Below, piece by piece: positions 34,113 to 43,429 of a stretch of 64,000 bases of DNA. The position numbers and the translations under genes were made by a program. The stretch's first letter is position 1. Each line of letters opens with the position of its first letter. Origin of the DNA: Victivallis lenta (GTDB lineage: Bacteria > Verrucomicrobiota > Lentisphaeria > Victivallales > Victivallaceae); the NCBI RefSeq assembly GCF_009695545.1, contig NZ_VUNS01000023.1:17381-81380 (forward strand). The letters are read 5' to 3'. The notes below the pieces were generated by a model. That model searched no databases. It saw only the letters and a list, made by a program, of their open reading frames with translations, and was not told the DNA's origin.

Positions 34113-37100
34113 ATGCACCAGAGCATATGCCCGGACCGGGCGATATTTTACGCGGGAGACACGGTCACCTTCACCCTTTCGGGACTCGAAGGACGGGCCG
34201 GGCGCGCCGTCCTGCGAAGCACCATCGGGCGCGCCGCAGTCCGCAGGCAGGAGCTCATCGACCACAACGAAACCGGAGCCCCGCTGCTCGGGCTCGACTG
34301 GCACGACCTTGAGATGGAAGCCGTTTCGGACGGCACGTTTTCACTCACGCTGCCGCTGGTCGAGGTCGGCGTCTTCGAAGCGAAGTGCTGTTTCATGCCG
34401 GCCGGCCGCCCCGGCATCGAGTGGCCCGACTCCAGCAACTTCCGGCTGAAGGTCGAAGCCGCCGCCGGCGTCTGCGGCAACACGATGTATTCGGCCTTCG
34501 TGCGGCAGTTCGGCGTGAACTGCGCAAGGCCGGTTTCGGAGCCGCCGCCGGAGACGGTCGAAAAACTCGACGCCGAAAACTACACCGTCATTCCGCCCTC
34601 GGGAACGTTCCGGCAGCTCGCCGCGAAGCTCGACCATATTTTCGACCGGCTCGGCTGCCGGATTCTGCAGCTGCTGCCGATTCACCCGATGCCGACGCAG
34701 TACGGGCGCATGGGCCGGTACGGCAGCCCGTTCGCCGCGCTCGACTACTTCAGCATCGACCCGGCGCTGGCCGATTTCGACACGAAAGCGACGCCGATGG
34801 AGCAGTTCGGCGAACTCGTCGATCAGGTGCATGCCCGCGGCGGACGCATCTTCATGGATATCCCGGTCAATCACACCGGCTGGGCGTCGAAGCTGCAGAT
34901 GGAGCATCCGGATTACTTTGTGCGCCAGCCGGACGGAACCTTCGTGAGTCCCGGCGCGTGGGGCGTCACCTGGTCCGACCTCTGCAAGCTGAACTACAGG
35001 GAGCCGAAGGTGCACCGGCTCATGGCCAAGGTTTTCCTGTTCTGGTGCCGGCGGCGGGTTGACGGCTTCCGCTGCGACGCGGGCTACATGCTGCCGGCCG
35101 AGGCGTGGGAGTACATCGTCCCGAAGGTCCGCAGCGAATATCCGGACACGGTCTTTCTGCTGGAGGGACTCGGCGGTCCGCTGAAGGTGCAGGAGGACCT
35201 GCTCGGCCGGGCCGGTCTCAACTGGGGATACTCCGAACTCTTCCAGAACTATACCCGCGACGAGATCACGCGCTATTTTCCGTATGTCGACCGCTGCAGC
35301 CAGACCTGCGGGACGCTCGTCAACTTCGCCGAAACCCATGACAACGCCCGGCTCGCCGCTTCGGGAAAAACCTATGCGAAGCTCCGGTTCATGGTTGCCG
35401 CAATGCTCTCCGAAGACGGCGCGCTCGGCTTTGCGAACGGAGCGGAATTCTACGCCACCGAGAAGATCGACGTGCACGGCAACGCCGCGCTGAACTGGGG
35501 AGCGGAACCGAACCTCGTCGAACTGATCCGCAAGCTCAATACGCTGCTCGCCGACCATGCCGCCTTTCAGGCCTACGCGCAGGTCGAGCTGATCCAGGAG
35601 GGGCCCGGCAACGTGCTGGCCGTCCGCCGCACTGCGCCCGACGGGAACGTGATCCTCGCGCTGCTGAACCTCGACTGCGATCATCCGTCGAGCGTGAGCT
35701 GGAAAAGCGACCTGACGCCGGACGGCGGCACCGAGCTGCTGACCGAACAGCCGGTCCGCTTCCTGCGCAGCGGCCCGCTGTTTTCGCACGAACTTGAGCC
35801 GGGCGGCGCACTCTGCATCGGATTCGACAACTACCGGATCGCCGCAGCTCCCCCCGGATACGAACCGGAGCGGACGCGCCGCCAGCGCGCCGAGGCGATG
35901 GCGATGTCCGTCCAGATCAAGCTCGCCGGGCTGACCGCCGGAAAAGCCGGCGCCGGCGCCGCCATGCTGGCCGACCCCGAAGGTTTCTGCGCGTCGCTTG
36001 CCGAAACCGTTCTGCCGCCGGTGACCCACTACCGGACCGAATGCGACGCGACGCGGCATGTCATGATTCCGCCCGGCGACATCCTGCTGGCCGAGTGCGA
36101 AAACCGCTTCCGCCTGACCGTTTTCGCTGACGGCAGGGCCGTGTTCACCGGCAGCAGCCTGACGGCGGAAGACGGCCGCGACATCGTTCTCGCCGTGCTG
36201 CCCGAAAACACGGCTTCGCACGGCCGCGACCTCGGAATTCAGATCTGCAGCTTCGGCCCGGACGGGAAGGTCCGGAGGACGGACGGCCACCTGCTGCAGC
36301 TGCCGCCCGGTGCGCGCTGCCGCATCCGCCTGTCGAATTCCGGCACGGAAATCCGGAACGGCGAGCTGCTCGCCTTCGCGGCGAACAACCTCGGAGGCAT
36401 GAGCTTCTTCCGCGCCGCCTGGGGCGAAATCGCAAGCAAGTACGAAGCGATTCTCTCCGCAAACGTGAATCCGGACTATCCGGTCGACCGCCGCACGATG
36501 TTCACGCGGCTGCGCGGCTGGCTTCAGGTCAACGGTTATTCGCAGCCGCTCGACCTGCGTTCGATCGCTTCTTTCTCCGCCATGCCGGACAACCGGGCGC
36601 GCTGGGTCTTCTCGGTCCCGGCCGGCCAGGGCTGCCGTGTGCGGCTCGTCGTCGACTTCGCCGGAGCCGAAAAAGGCGATGCGGTCCGCTTCCGCTTCCA
36701 CCGGCCGGCCGCCGATCCGGAGGGTGAACCGGGCGAACTCGGCGACGCGACCCCGGTGCGGCTGATCCTGCGGCCCGACCTCGAGGACCGCATCAACCAC
36801 GAGCTGACCAAAGCCTACACGGGTCCCGAAAAGCGCTTCCCGGAATCTGTCCGGGAAACCGGGAGCGGCTTTGAATTCACCCCGTCCGACCGCACGCTTG
36901 AGGTGAAAATCGAAAACGGCGCCTTCCACCGCGAACCGGAGTGGTATTATCTGGTGGACCTGCCCGCCGAACGTTATTACGGGCTCGAGGATAAGACCGA
37001 TCTCTTCAGCCCCGGCTATATCGAGATCGACCTCGCCGGCGGCGGCAGCGCCGGGCTCACCGCCGAAATCCGCCCGTCCGGGACCGCGCCCGGGAGCGCG

Positions 37101-38327
37101 AAGTTTCCGCCCGGCTGCGACGACTGCATCCCGGCGGAGGTGAATCCGGCCGCGCTCTTCGCACCGGCCATGCGGCGGTTCATCGTGAAGCGCGACCGCG
37201 AAAACACGATCATCGCCGGCTACCCCTGGTTCCTCGACTGGGGGCGCGACACGCTGATCGCGCTGCGCGGGCTCGTCAAAGGGGAATTCGAGACGGAGGC
37301 CGCGGCGATCATCCGCCAGTTCGCCTGCTTCGAAAAAGACGGCACGATCCCGAATGTGATCCGCGGCCTCGACGACCGGAACCGCGACACGAGCGACGCG
37401 CCGCTCTACCTCATCGTGGCGGCACGCGACTATACGGAACACCATTCGAACCGGATTCTCGACGCCTCCTGCGGCGGGCGCAAGCTGCGCGACGTGCTCC
37501 GGTCGATCGTCGAACATTACCGGGCCGGAACGCCGAACGGCATCGTCATGGACGAAGAATCCGGCCTGATCTTCAGCCCGCCGCACTTCACCTGGATGGA
37601 TACGAATTTTCCGGCCGGAACTCCGCGCGAAGGCTATCCGATCGAGATTCAGGCGCTCTGGTATGCGTCGCTTGAATTCCTCGGGCGGGAGGAACCCGAA
37701 TATCAGGCGCTCGCCGCCCGGGTCGCAGCAAGCATCGAAGAGCTCTATTTCCGTTCCGCCGCCGGCCCGCTCTTCTGCAGCGACTGTCTGCACGCCGGAC
37801 GCGGCGTCCCGGCGCGCGACGCCGTTCCTGACGACCACAACCGGCCGAACCAGCTGCTCGCCGTGACGCTCGGAGCCGTGAAGGACCCGGTCCGCCGGCG
37901 CGGCATACTCGCCTCCGCCGAAGAACTGCTCGTGCCGGGCGGCATCCGCAGCCTCGCCGACCGGCCGGTGCAGTACCGGCTGCCGGTCGAGCGCGACGGC
38001 AGGCTGCTGAATGATCCGGAGCGTCCGTACCGCGGCTCCTACCGCGGCCCCGAGGACACCTCCCGCAAGGTCGCTTACCACAACGGCACCGTCTGGTGCT
38101 GGCCGTTCCCGGCCTATTGCGAGGCGCTCTACCTGGTCGGCGGCGAACCGGTGCGGCAGCGCGCGTTCTCCCTGCTGCTGTCTTCGGCGCATTACTTCGA
38201 AACCGGAGTGCCGGGGCAGCTGCCGGAGGTGGCGGACGGCGACTATCCGCACCGGGCCGGCGGCTGCGCGGCGCAGGCGTGGAGCGTTTCGGAGTTCTTC
38301 CGCGTCTACGGGATTCTGAAACCATGA
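34113..38327 (+). CDS. Two-domain glycogen debranching enzyme (GH13-like transferase plus GH133 amylo-1,6-glucosidase)
   Basis: A 1404-residue protein. After an N-terminal beta-sandwich (1-125) a GH13-like barrel shows nucleophile Asp in DGFRCDAG near 323, acid/base Glu in VFLLEGLGG near 351, and ETHDN near 408. After several beta-rich modules the C-terminal (alpha/alpha)6 GDE domain (about 1010-1404) shows AGYPWFLDWGRDTLIALRGL, GTIPNVIRG and HNGTVWCWPFPAY. Together these match the indirect debranching enzyme of yeast and animals (4-alpha-glucanotransferase then amylo-alpha-1,6-glucosidase), not the E. coli GlgX route. It acts in the cytoplasm on glycogen or maltodextrin; no signal peptide. 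Its TGA overlaps the next ATG, so it is coupled to a D-aminoacylase gene. Domain assignment is strong; the transferase step is inferred. Confidence 0.9.
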   Translation: MHQSICPDRAIFYAGDTVTFTLSGLEGRAGRAVLRSTIGRAAVRRQELIDHNETGAPLLGLDWHDLEMEAVSDGTFSLTLPLVEVGVFEAKCCFMPAGRPGIEWPDSSNFRLKVEAAAGVCGNTMYSAFVRQFGVNCARPVSEPPPETVEKLDAENYTVIPPSGTFRQLAAKLDHIFDRLGCRILQLLPIHPMPTQYGRMGRYGSPFAALDYFSIDPALADFDTKATPMEQFGELVDQVHARGGRIFMDIPVNHTGWASKLQMEHPDYFVRQPDGTFVSPGAWGVTWSDLCKLNYREPKVHRLMAKVFLFWCRRRVDGFRCDAGYMLPAEAWEYIVPKVRSEYPDTVFLLEGLGGPLKVQEDLLGRAGLNWGYSELFQNYTRDEITRYFPYVDRCSQTCGTLVNFAETHDNARLAASGKTYAKLRFMVAAMLSEDGALGFANGAEFYATEKIDVHGNAALNWGAEPNLVELIRKLNTLLADHAAFQAYAQVELIQEGPGNVLAVRRTAPDGNVILALLNLDCDHPSSVSWKSDLTPDGGTELLTEQPVRFLRSGPLFSHELEPGGALCIGFDNYRIAAAPPGYEPERTRRQRAEAMAMSVQIKLAGLTAGKAGAGAAMLADPEGFCASLAETVLPPVTHYRTECDATRHVMIPPGDILLAECENRFRLTVFADGRAVFTGSSLTAEDGRDIVLAVLPENTASHGRDLGIQICSFGPDGKVRRTDGHLLQLPPGARCRIRLSNSGTEIRNGELLAFAANNLGGMSFFRAAWGEIASKYEAILSANVNPDYPVDRRTMFTRLRGWLQVNGYSQPLDLRSIASFSAMPDNRARWVFSVPAGQGCRVRLVVDFAGAEKGDAVRFRFHRPAADPEGEPGELGDATPVRLILRPDLEDRINHELTKAYTGPEKRFPESVRETGSGFEFTPSDRTLEVKIENGAFHREPEWYYLVDLPAERYYGLEDKTDLFSPGYIEIDLAGGGSAGLTAEIRPSGTAPGSAKFPPGCDDCIPAEVNPAALFAPAMRRFIVKRDRENTIIAGYPWFLDWGRDTLIALRGLVKGEFETEAAAIIRQFACFEKDGTIPNVIRGLDDRNRDTSDAPLYLIVAARDYTEHHSNRILDASCGGRKLRDVLRSIVEHYRAGTPNGIVMDEESGLIFSPPHFTWMDTNFPAGTPREGYPIEIQALWYASLEFLGREEPEYQALAARVAASIEELYFRSAAGPLFCSDCLHAGRGVPARDAVPDDHNRPNQLLAVTLGAVKDPVRRRGILASAEELLVPGGIRSLADRPVQYRLPVERDGRLLNDPERPYRGSYRGPEDTSRKVAYHNGTVWCWPFPAYCEALYLVGGEPVRQRAFSLLLSSAHYFETGVPGQLPEVADGDYPHRAGGCAAQAWSVSEFFRVYGILKP

Positions 38328-39847
38328 GGACGCTGTTCCGCGATCTCTGGCTGGCCGACGGAAGCGGCGCGCCGCTCCGCCGTTCCGCGGTACTGGCCGG
38401 CGACGGGAAAATCCTCGCCGTCGAGCCGGATCTGCCGCGCTCCGCGGCGGAACGGACCGTCGAACTCGGCGGCAGAATCCTCGCGCCCGGATTCATCGAC
38501 GTCCACGGCCACTCGGACCTCGCGCTCCCGGCCCGGCCGGAGGGATTCGGCAAGATTTCGCAGGGGATCACGACCGAGATCATGGGGAACTGCGGACTTT
38601 CCGCCTTTCCTCTGACCGGCCGCAACCGCGAACACCTGCAGGAGCTCTGGGCGCAGTACGGCGTGACACTCGACTGGTCCGACTTCCGGGGGTGGCGCGC
38701 CGCGCTGTCGGCCCGTGCCCCGAAGCTCCGCGCCGAAGCGCTCGCCGGACACAACACGCTCCGCGCCGCCGTGGCCGGCTACGAAACCGAAACCCTCACT
38801 TCCGCACAGCTCGAAGAGATGAAAACGCTGCTCGACGCCGAGCTCGCCGCCGGCGCAGCCGGACTGTCGAGCGGGCTGCTCTATGTGCCGGGCAAATTCG
38901 CTCCGCCCGGAGAAATCGTCGAACTCATGCGCGTCGCCGCCCGGCGCGACCGGCCTTATGCGACCCACCTCCGGAGCGAGGGGAACGAACTGCTGGAGGC
39001 TCTCGGAGAAACGATCGACTGCGCCCGGGAGGCGGGCCTCAGGCGGCTTCACATCAGCCACTTCAAAACCGCCGGAGCCGCGAACTGGGAGAAACTCGAC
39101 GCCGCGCTCGAACTGCTGGAAGAAGCGCAAAAAGGCGGAATCGCCGTCACCGTCGACCGCTACCCGTACACCGAATCGATGACGCAGCTCAGCGTAATCC
39201 TGCCGGGCAAGGCCGGCGACCTCGACGACTCCGCGCTTTCGCGGCTGCTGCGCAGCACGGAGGAGCGCGAAAAGCTCGCTCTGGAGCTCGCCGCCTCCCG
39301 CCCCGCCGCCTACTGGAAAACCGTCACGCTCGTCTCGACCCGGAGTTCCGCCGGACGAAACCACGCCGGGCAGACCATCGCGGCGCTCGCGGAACGCGCC
39401 GGCAGGACGCCCGCCGAATTCGCGGTCGAACTGCTGGCGGAGGACGCCGCCGGGACGACCGCCGCCTTCCGCGGCATGTCGCCGGAGAATATGCGGCGGA
39501 TTCTCGGTCTGCCGTTCTGCATGATGGGCAGCGACGAAAATGCGCGTCCGGCCGACGATTCGATCGGGCGCTGTCACCCGCGCGGCTTCGGCAGCGCGGC
39601 GCGGTTCCTGCGGCTCCGGCTCGACACAGGCTCTCCGATCGAAGCGGCGGTGCGGCAGATGACCGGGCTCGCGGCCGAAACCTTTCAACTCGCGGACCGG
39701 GGGCTGGTCCGGCCCGGGCTCTGCGCCGATCTCGCGGCATTCGACCCGGACGAAGTGGACGGAACCGCCGATTTTTCGAATCCGCACACGCCGGCGGCCG
39801 GAATCATCTTCACCGTGACCGGCGGCGAATTCGTCTACCGTTCCTGA
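38324..39847 (+). CDS. N-acyl-D-amino-acid deacylase (D-aminoacylase)
   Basis: About 507 residues of the amidohydrolase superfamily, expected to remove acyl groups from N-acyl-D-amino acids. The metal site starts with FIDVHGHSD (H61, H63), and later CREAGLRRLHISHFKTAG and DRYPYTESM fit the family; GMSPENMRRILGLPFCMMGS is the typical region before the final metal Asp (GSDENA). The start overlaps the debranching-enzyme stop (ATGA), so it is translated with it. The long upstream frame from 38096 is only a shadow of the previous gene. The pairing with a glycogen enzyme is unexpected; a role in peptidoglycan or D-amino-acid salvage is the family default. Confidence 0.9.
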   Translation: MRTLFRDLWLADGSGAPLRRSAVLAGDGKILAVEPDLPRSAAERTVELGGRILAPGFIDVHGHSDLALPARPEGFGKISQGITTEIMGNCGLSAFPLTGRNREHLQELWAQYGVTLDWSDFRGWRAALSARAPKLRAEALAGHNTLRAAVAGYETETLTSAQLEEMKTLLDAELAAGAAGLSSGLLYVPGKFAPPGEIVELMRVAARRDRPYATHLRSEGNELLEALGETIDCAREAGLRRLHISHFKTAGAANWEKLDAALELLEEAQKGGIAVTVDRYPYTESMTQLSVILPGKAGDLDDSALSRLLRSTEEREKLALELAASRPAAYWKTVTLVSTRSSAGRNHAGQTIAALAERAGRTPAEFAVELLAEDAAGTTAAFRGMSPENMRRILGLPFCMMGSDENARPADDSIGRCHPRGFGSAARFLRLRLDTGSPIEAAVRQMTGLAAETFQLADRGLVRPGLCADLAAFDPDEVDGTADFSNPHTPAAGIIFTVTGGEFVYRS

Positions 39848-39849
39848 AA

Positions 39850-41154
39850 CTACACCGTCTCGTTCCAGCTCTTCCTGATCTTCCGGCGTTCAGGCGGCAG
39901 CGGCGTCAGGCGCGAGATGACCCAGATCCCGGCCGACAGCAGCAGGACCGACAGCGCGAAATAGAGCCGGTAACCGGTCAGCGGCGAATCCGCCTCTATG
40001 CCGGTGCAGCGGTCGAGCAGCACACCGGCGAGCAGCATGCCGACGATGCCGGCTCCGGCGCCGTTGACGACCGCGATGAACATCGAGGCGGCCACGCGCT
40101 TCTCCTCCGGCACCGTCTGCAGGAAATAGTGCGTGACCGAGTTCGCGGTCCCGACATTGGTCGCTCCCGCGATCAGGAACGGCAGCGTCAGGTAGACGGG
40201 GCTGAAGCCCGACGGAGCAATCACCCAGAGCACACCGGCGCCGAGCAGCAGAAGATACGAATAGAGCAGCGTCCTGCGCGGCCCGATCGTGTTTGAAATC
40301 CGCCCCGAGAGGAACGACGCCCCGGCACTCGCGCCGAACTGGGCCAGCGCGAAGAGCAGCGCTTCCGTGTCGCTGACGCCGCAGCCGCGCTTCAAAGCCA
40401 GCATCGAAATCGGAATCAGCATGATGACCGCGAGATTGACTGCAAATCCCGAAGCCAGCAGCCGCAGCAGCGACTTGTCGTGAAAAAGCAGCCTGAACTC
40501 CCCGGCGATCGGCTTCCGGGCCGAATCGCGGATGGCTTCGGTCTCGCAGATCCGGTTGATGAAGCGCGACGCGGTGAAACCGAGCAGCGCGCCGGCGACC
40601 ACAATGCCGGTCAGCATCGCCAGGCTGTCGCAGAGTTTCAGGAGAATGCTGATCGTGACCAGCGCGGCGAGGCACGACAGATAGAAGAATCCGGCGTTGA
40701 CGCCGATCACCTTCGCCCGGTCTTTCTCGTTCGTGATGTTCCCGACCAGCGGCTGCGACATGACCACGCCCGCAGCCCGGAAACCGTAGAAGAAGAACGC
40801 CCCGGCCAGCAGCAGCGCCGTGGCCGTGCGCGGCATGCCCGAGATGCTGACCACAGCCGCCAGCGCGACCAGCAGCGCGGCCGCATTCCGGGCGACCCAG
40901 AAGATCGACTGGCTCTTCGCGGCCCCGGCCCGGGCGGTGACGACCTTGCCGAGCGGCAGCAGCAGAAACCCGAAGTAGATCATCGCCCCGAGCGTCGAAA
41001 CGATGTAATCCGGGCAGCCGAGCCGGACGGCGAGCAGAATCAGCACCGTTTCGCCGAGACACATGTACGAGAGCCCGTTGATCAGGCTGAAAATATGGTA
41101 GTTATGCTGAGACGACGCCAGCTGCGCCGGCGTCAGCGGTCCCTTGCAGATCAT
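39850..41154 (-). CDS. MFS transporter
   Basis: A 434-residue integral membrane protein with about 12 hydrophobic segments. The loop between helices 2 and 3 is not the classic GxxxDRxGRR but helix 6-7 and the second half (LFALAQFGASAGASFLSGRI, IGPRRTLLYSYLL) follow MFS symmetry. Start at 41154 is preceded by GGGGAGGGG. It follows the MATE gene by 21 bases on the same strand and converges on the D-aminoacylase gene. Substrate unknown; export of a small molecule together with the MATE pump is plausible. Confidence 0.85.
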   Translation of the reverse strand: MICKGPLTPAQLASSQHNYHIFSLINGLSYMCLGETVLILLAVRLGCPDYIVSTLGAMIYFGFLLLPLGKVVTARAGAAKSQSIFWVARNAAALLVALAAVVSISGMPRTATALLLAGAFFFYGFRAAGVVMSQPLVGNITNEKDRAKVIGVNAGFFYLSCLAALVTISILLKLCDSLAMLTGIVVAGALLGFTASRFINRICETEAIRDSARKPIAGEFRLLFHDKSLLRLLASGFAVNLAVIMLIPISMLALKRGCGVSDTEALLFALAQFGASAGASFLSGRISNTIGPRRTLLYSYLLLLGAGVLWVIAPSGFSPVYLTLPFLIAGATNVGTANSVTHYFLQTVPEEKRVAASMFIAVVNGAGAGIVGMLLAGVLLDRCTGIEADSPLTGYRLYFALSVLLLSAGIWVISRLTPLPPERRKIRKSWNETV

Positions 41155-41175
41155 CCGTCCCCTCCCCTGTTCCCG

Positions 41176-42648
41176 TCAGGCCGATGCGTCTTCGGGGTGC
41201 TCGCGCAGCTCCGCGGCCGGAGAAGCGGGCGGCAGCCCGATCAGGTTGATCTTTTTCCAGGCGCCCGACCGCCGCCGCCAGACCATCAGCGCGGCATCGA
41301 CCGCGATATAGAAGGTGATGAGCGCCCAGACCGCGCCGATGCTGGCGCGATACACGTAGACGAGCAGCACGGTTCCCGGAATCTGGATCAGCCACGAAGT
41401 CGCCATGCCGATCCAGAGCGGAACGGTCGTGTCTCCGGCGCCGCGCAGGCTGCCCATGGCGATGAAGCGGGTCGCGTCGAGAATGTTGAAAACGGCCGCG
41501 AAACGGAGAATCGTGACCGCATAGTCGGTCACCTGCGACATATCCATGCTGGCGGACGCGGTATTCCGCGACCCGAAGAGACGGATCAGGAACTCCGGCG
41601 CGAGCCAGTAAAGCAGCCCCATCGAAAGCGTCCAGCACATCAGCATCCGCCACGAACGGCCGGAGATCCGCTCGACGACGAGCAGCCGCCGCTGGCCGAT
41701 GAACTGGCCGGTGACCACGCTGGTCGCATCCATGAGCCCGATCATCGGCATGTTGCCGATCATGTTGATCGAAAGAGCGATGCTCGTGGCGGTCAGCTCT
41801 TCGTTCCCGAGGTGCCCGATCATCATGACCACGACCGCGAAGGCCGCGTTGCGCAGAAAGGTCTGGAATCCGGCCGGCATGCCGAACCGCAGCAGCCGCC
41901 GGATGAACACCCGGTCGAATGCCTTGTAACTCCTGGTGGGAAACTCACTCTGGCGGACCAGCAGGAAAAACGAAAGCGCGATCGCGAACGTGCAGAGATT
42001 CGCGAACGAGTTCGCCAGCCCCGCCCCGAGAATCCCGAGCGCCGGCAGCCCGAAACCGCCGAAGATCAGCAGGTAGTTCATCGGGATGCAGACAATGCAG
42101 CCGATGATCTTGATTCCGGCCACGAGCGCGGTTTTGCCGCGGCCCGTGAAGAACGAGAGAAACGCGGTCTCCATGCAGGTCAGCCCGGCGCAGGGGGCCA
42201 TGGCGACGAAATAGTCCGCCTCCTGCAGCGCGATGACCGGGTCGTGCCCGTTGTGCATGATGATCCAGTACCCGGCCGCGGGGAGAGCAAAGGCGAGCAG
42301 CGCCGCGACCGCCGCGCCGAAATAAAAGCCGTTCCAGGCCGCCTTCACGCAGCCGATGCCGTCGCGGTGGCCGTGAAACTGGGCGACGATGGTGGCGGTG
42401 AAGCCTGTGGTGATCAGGAAAAACGCCATCAGCGTGAAAAACATCTGGCCGGCCGGCATGGCCGCCGCGATCTCCTCGGGGGAACTCCTGGCGATGAAAA
42501 CGCGGTTCGTGATCATCATGACCGTATTGCTTGCATTCAACACGACGAGCGGCCACGCGATCCGCCAGATCTCGCGGTATCCGCCCGGCTCCAGGAATTG
42601 ACGACGGCTGAAGCAGCCGGTGAATCTGGTAAATAACTGTCTCAACAT
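41176..42648 (-). CDS. MATE-family efflux transporter
   Basis: A 490-residue membrane protein with about 12 helices in two MatE halves (IAWPLVVLNASNTVMMITNR in the first, LLRFGMPAGFQTFLRNAAFA in the second). MATE pumps export cationic drugs or metabolites using Na+ or H+. The ATG at 42648 is preferred over the TTG at 42654; AGAGAG lies about eight bases upstream. First gene of a two-gene operon with the MFS transporter. It diverges from azoR, so the promoter region 42649-42803 serves both directions. Confidence 0.9.
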   Translation of the reverse strand: MLRQLFTRFTGCFSRRQFLEPGGYREIWRIAWPLVVLNASNTVMMITNRVFIARSSPEEIAAAMPAGQMFFTLMAFFLITTGFTATIVAQFHGHRDGIGCVKAAWNGFYFGAAVAALLAFALPAAGYWIIMHNGHDPVIALQEADYFVAMAPCAGLTCMETAFLSFFTGRGKTALVAGIKIIGCIVCIPMNYLLIFGGFGLPALGILGAGLANSFANLCTFAIALSFFLLVRQSEFPTRSYKAFDRVFIRRLLRFGMPAGFQTFLRNAAFAVVVMMIGHLGNEELTATSIALSINMIGNMPMIGLMDATSVVTGQFIGQRRLLVVERISGRSWRMLMCWTLSMGLLYWLAPEFLIRLFGSRNTASASMDMSQVTDYAVTILRFAAVFNILDATRFIAMGSLRGAGDTTVPLWIGMATSWLIQIPGTVLLVYVYRASIGAVWALITFYIAVDAALMVWRRRSGAWKKINLIGLPPASPAAELREHPEDASA

Positions 42649-42709
42649 CTCCAACGCTCTCTCTCCGGCGGAAGGCCGTGCATTTCCTGTAATATAATTC
42701 GATATTCCG

Positions 42710-42758
42710 AAATTACCATGCCGGAACGATTGAATTTCGCGGTAATTTGTGGTATAGT
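42710..42758 (+). promoter_or_regulatory. azoR promoter with flanking inverted repeat
   Basis: TTGAAT (42730-42735), 17 bases, TATAGT (42753-42758). AAATTACC (42710-42717) and GGTAATTT (42741-42748) form 8-base inverted repeats around the -35 box, an operator candidate for a regulator of the divergent MATE and azoR genes. Confidence 0.6.
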
Positions 42759-42803
42759 TCCCGCATGCTGCAAAAACGGAGTCAACCCGATTGGAGAGGA
42801 AAG

Positions 42804-43427
42804 ATGAAAAAACTGCTGCACATCGCCGCGTCCCCGCGGCTTGAGCGTTCGCATTCGAGGCGGCTTGCGAATGCGTTCATCGCCGAATTCCTGAAACGCA
42901 ACCCGGATTACCGGCTGGCGGAGATCGATATCGGTGCAGTCGCCCAGCCCCGGTTCGGCGAAGCCGGCGCCGCCGCGAAATTCAAGGCGCCCCGCGAGCT
43001 TGAGCTCACCCCCGCCGAAGCGCGGGAGTGGCGGAACGCGCAAAGCAGCTTCGAACAGCTCCGGGAGGCCGACCGGCTCGTCGTCAGCACGCCGATGTGG
43101 AATTTCTCGATGCCCTATCACCTGAAACAGTGGATCGACCGCGTCATGCAGTCCGGCTGGAGCTTCGGCATGGAACCCGGCAAGGGATACGTGCCGCTGC
43201 TCGGCGGAAAAAAGGCGTTGTTCGTCTGCGCCTGCGGCGGCGTCTACGATACGCCGGAGATGCTGAAACTCGACCACCTGCGCCCGTACCTGCGCTTCTG
43301 GGCGGAATTCAACGGGCTTGACGCCGCCGTGGTCTCCCTCGAAGGAACGAACCTCGACCAGGAGCGCCTCGCCGGAAACGAAGCGGCCGCGCGATCGGCG
43401 CTCTCGAAGCTGGCGGAGAAGTTCTGA
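42804..43427 (+). CDS. azoR: FMN-dependent NADH-azoreductase
   Basis: A 207-residue flavodoxin-like quinone/azo reductase. LLHIAASPRLERSHSRRLAN at the start is the FMN-phosphate loop, VVSTPMWNFSMPYHLKQWID (about 93-112) the FMN isoalloxazine site, and VCACGGVY (about 143) the third contact. Two-electron reduction of quinones or azo compounds with NADH is the family reaction. Start chosen at 42804 with GGAGAGGA ideally placed; the frame extends to 42747. Two bases before the cation exchanger gene, likely one transcript. Confidence 0.93.
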   Translation: MKKLLHIAASPRLERSHSRRLANAFIAEFLKRNPDYRLAEIDIGAVAQPRFGEAGAAAKFKAPRELELTPAEAREWRNAQSSFEQLREADRLVVSTPMWNFSMPYHLKQWIDRVMQSGWSFGMEPGKGYVPLLGGKKALFVCACGGVYDTPEMLKLDHLRPYLRFWAEFNGLDAAVVSLEGTNLDQERLAGNEAAARSALSKLAEKF

Positions 43428-43429
43428 CC

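Noticed and set aside
34341..38252. 1303-codon frame opposite the debranching enzyme
   Set aside because: Antisense shadow caused by high third-position GC; no motif, no ribosome site.
40480..42636. 718-codon frame opposite the MFS and MATE genes
   Set aside because: Spans two genes on the other strand and is Arg/Asp/Gln-rich noise.
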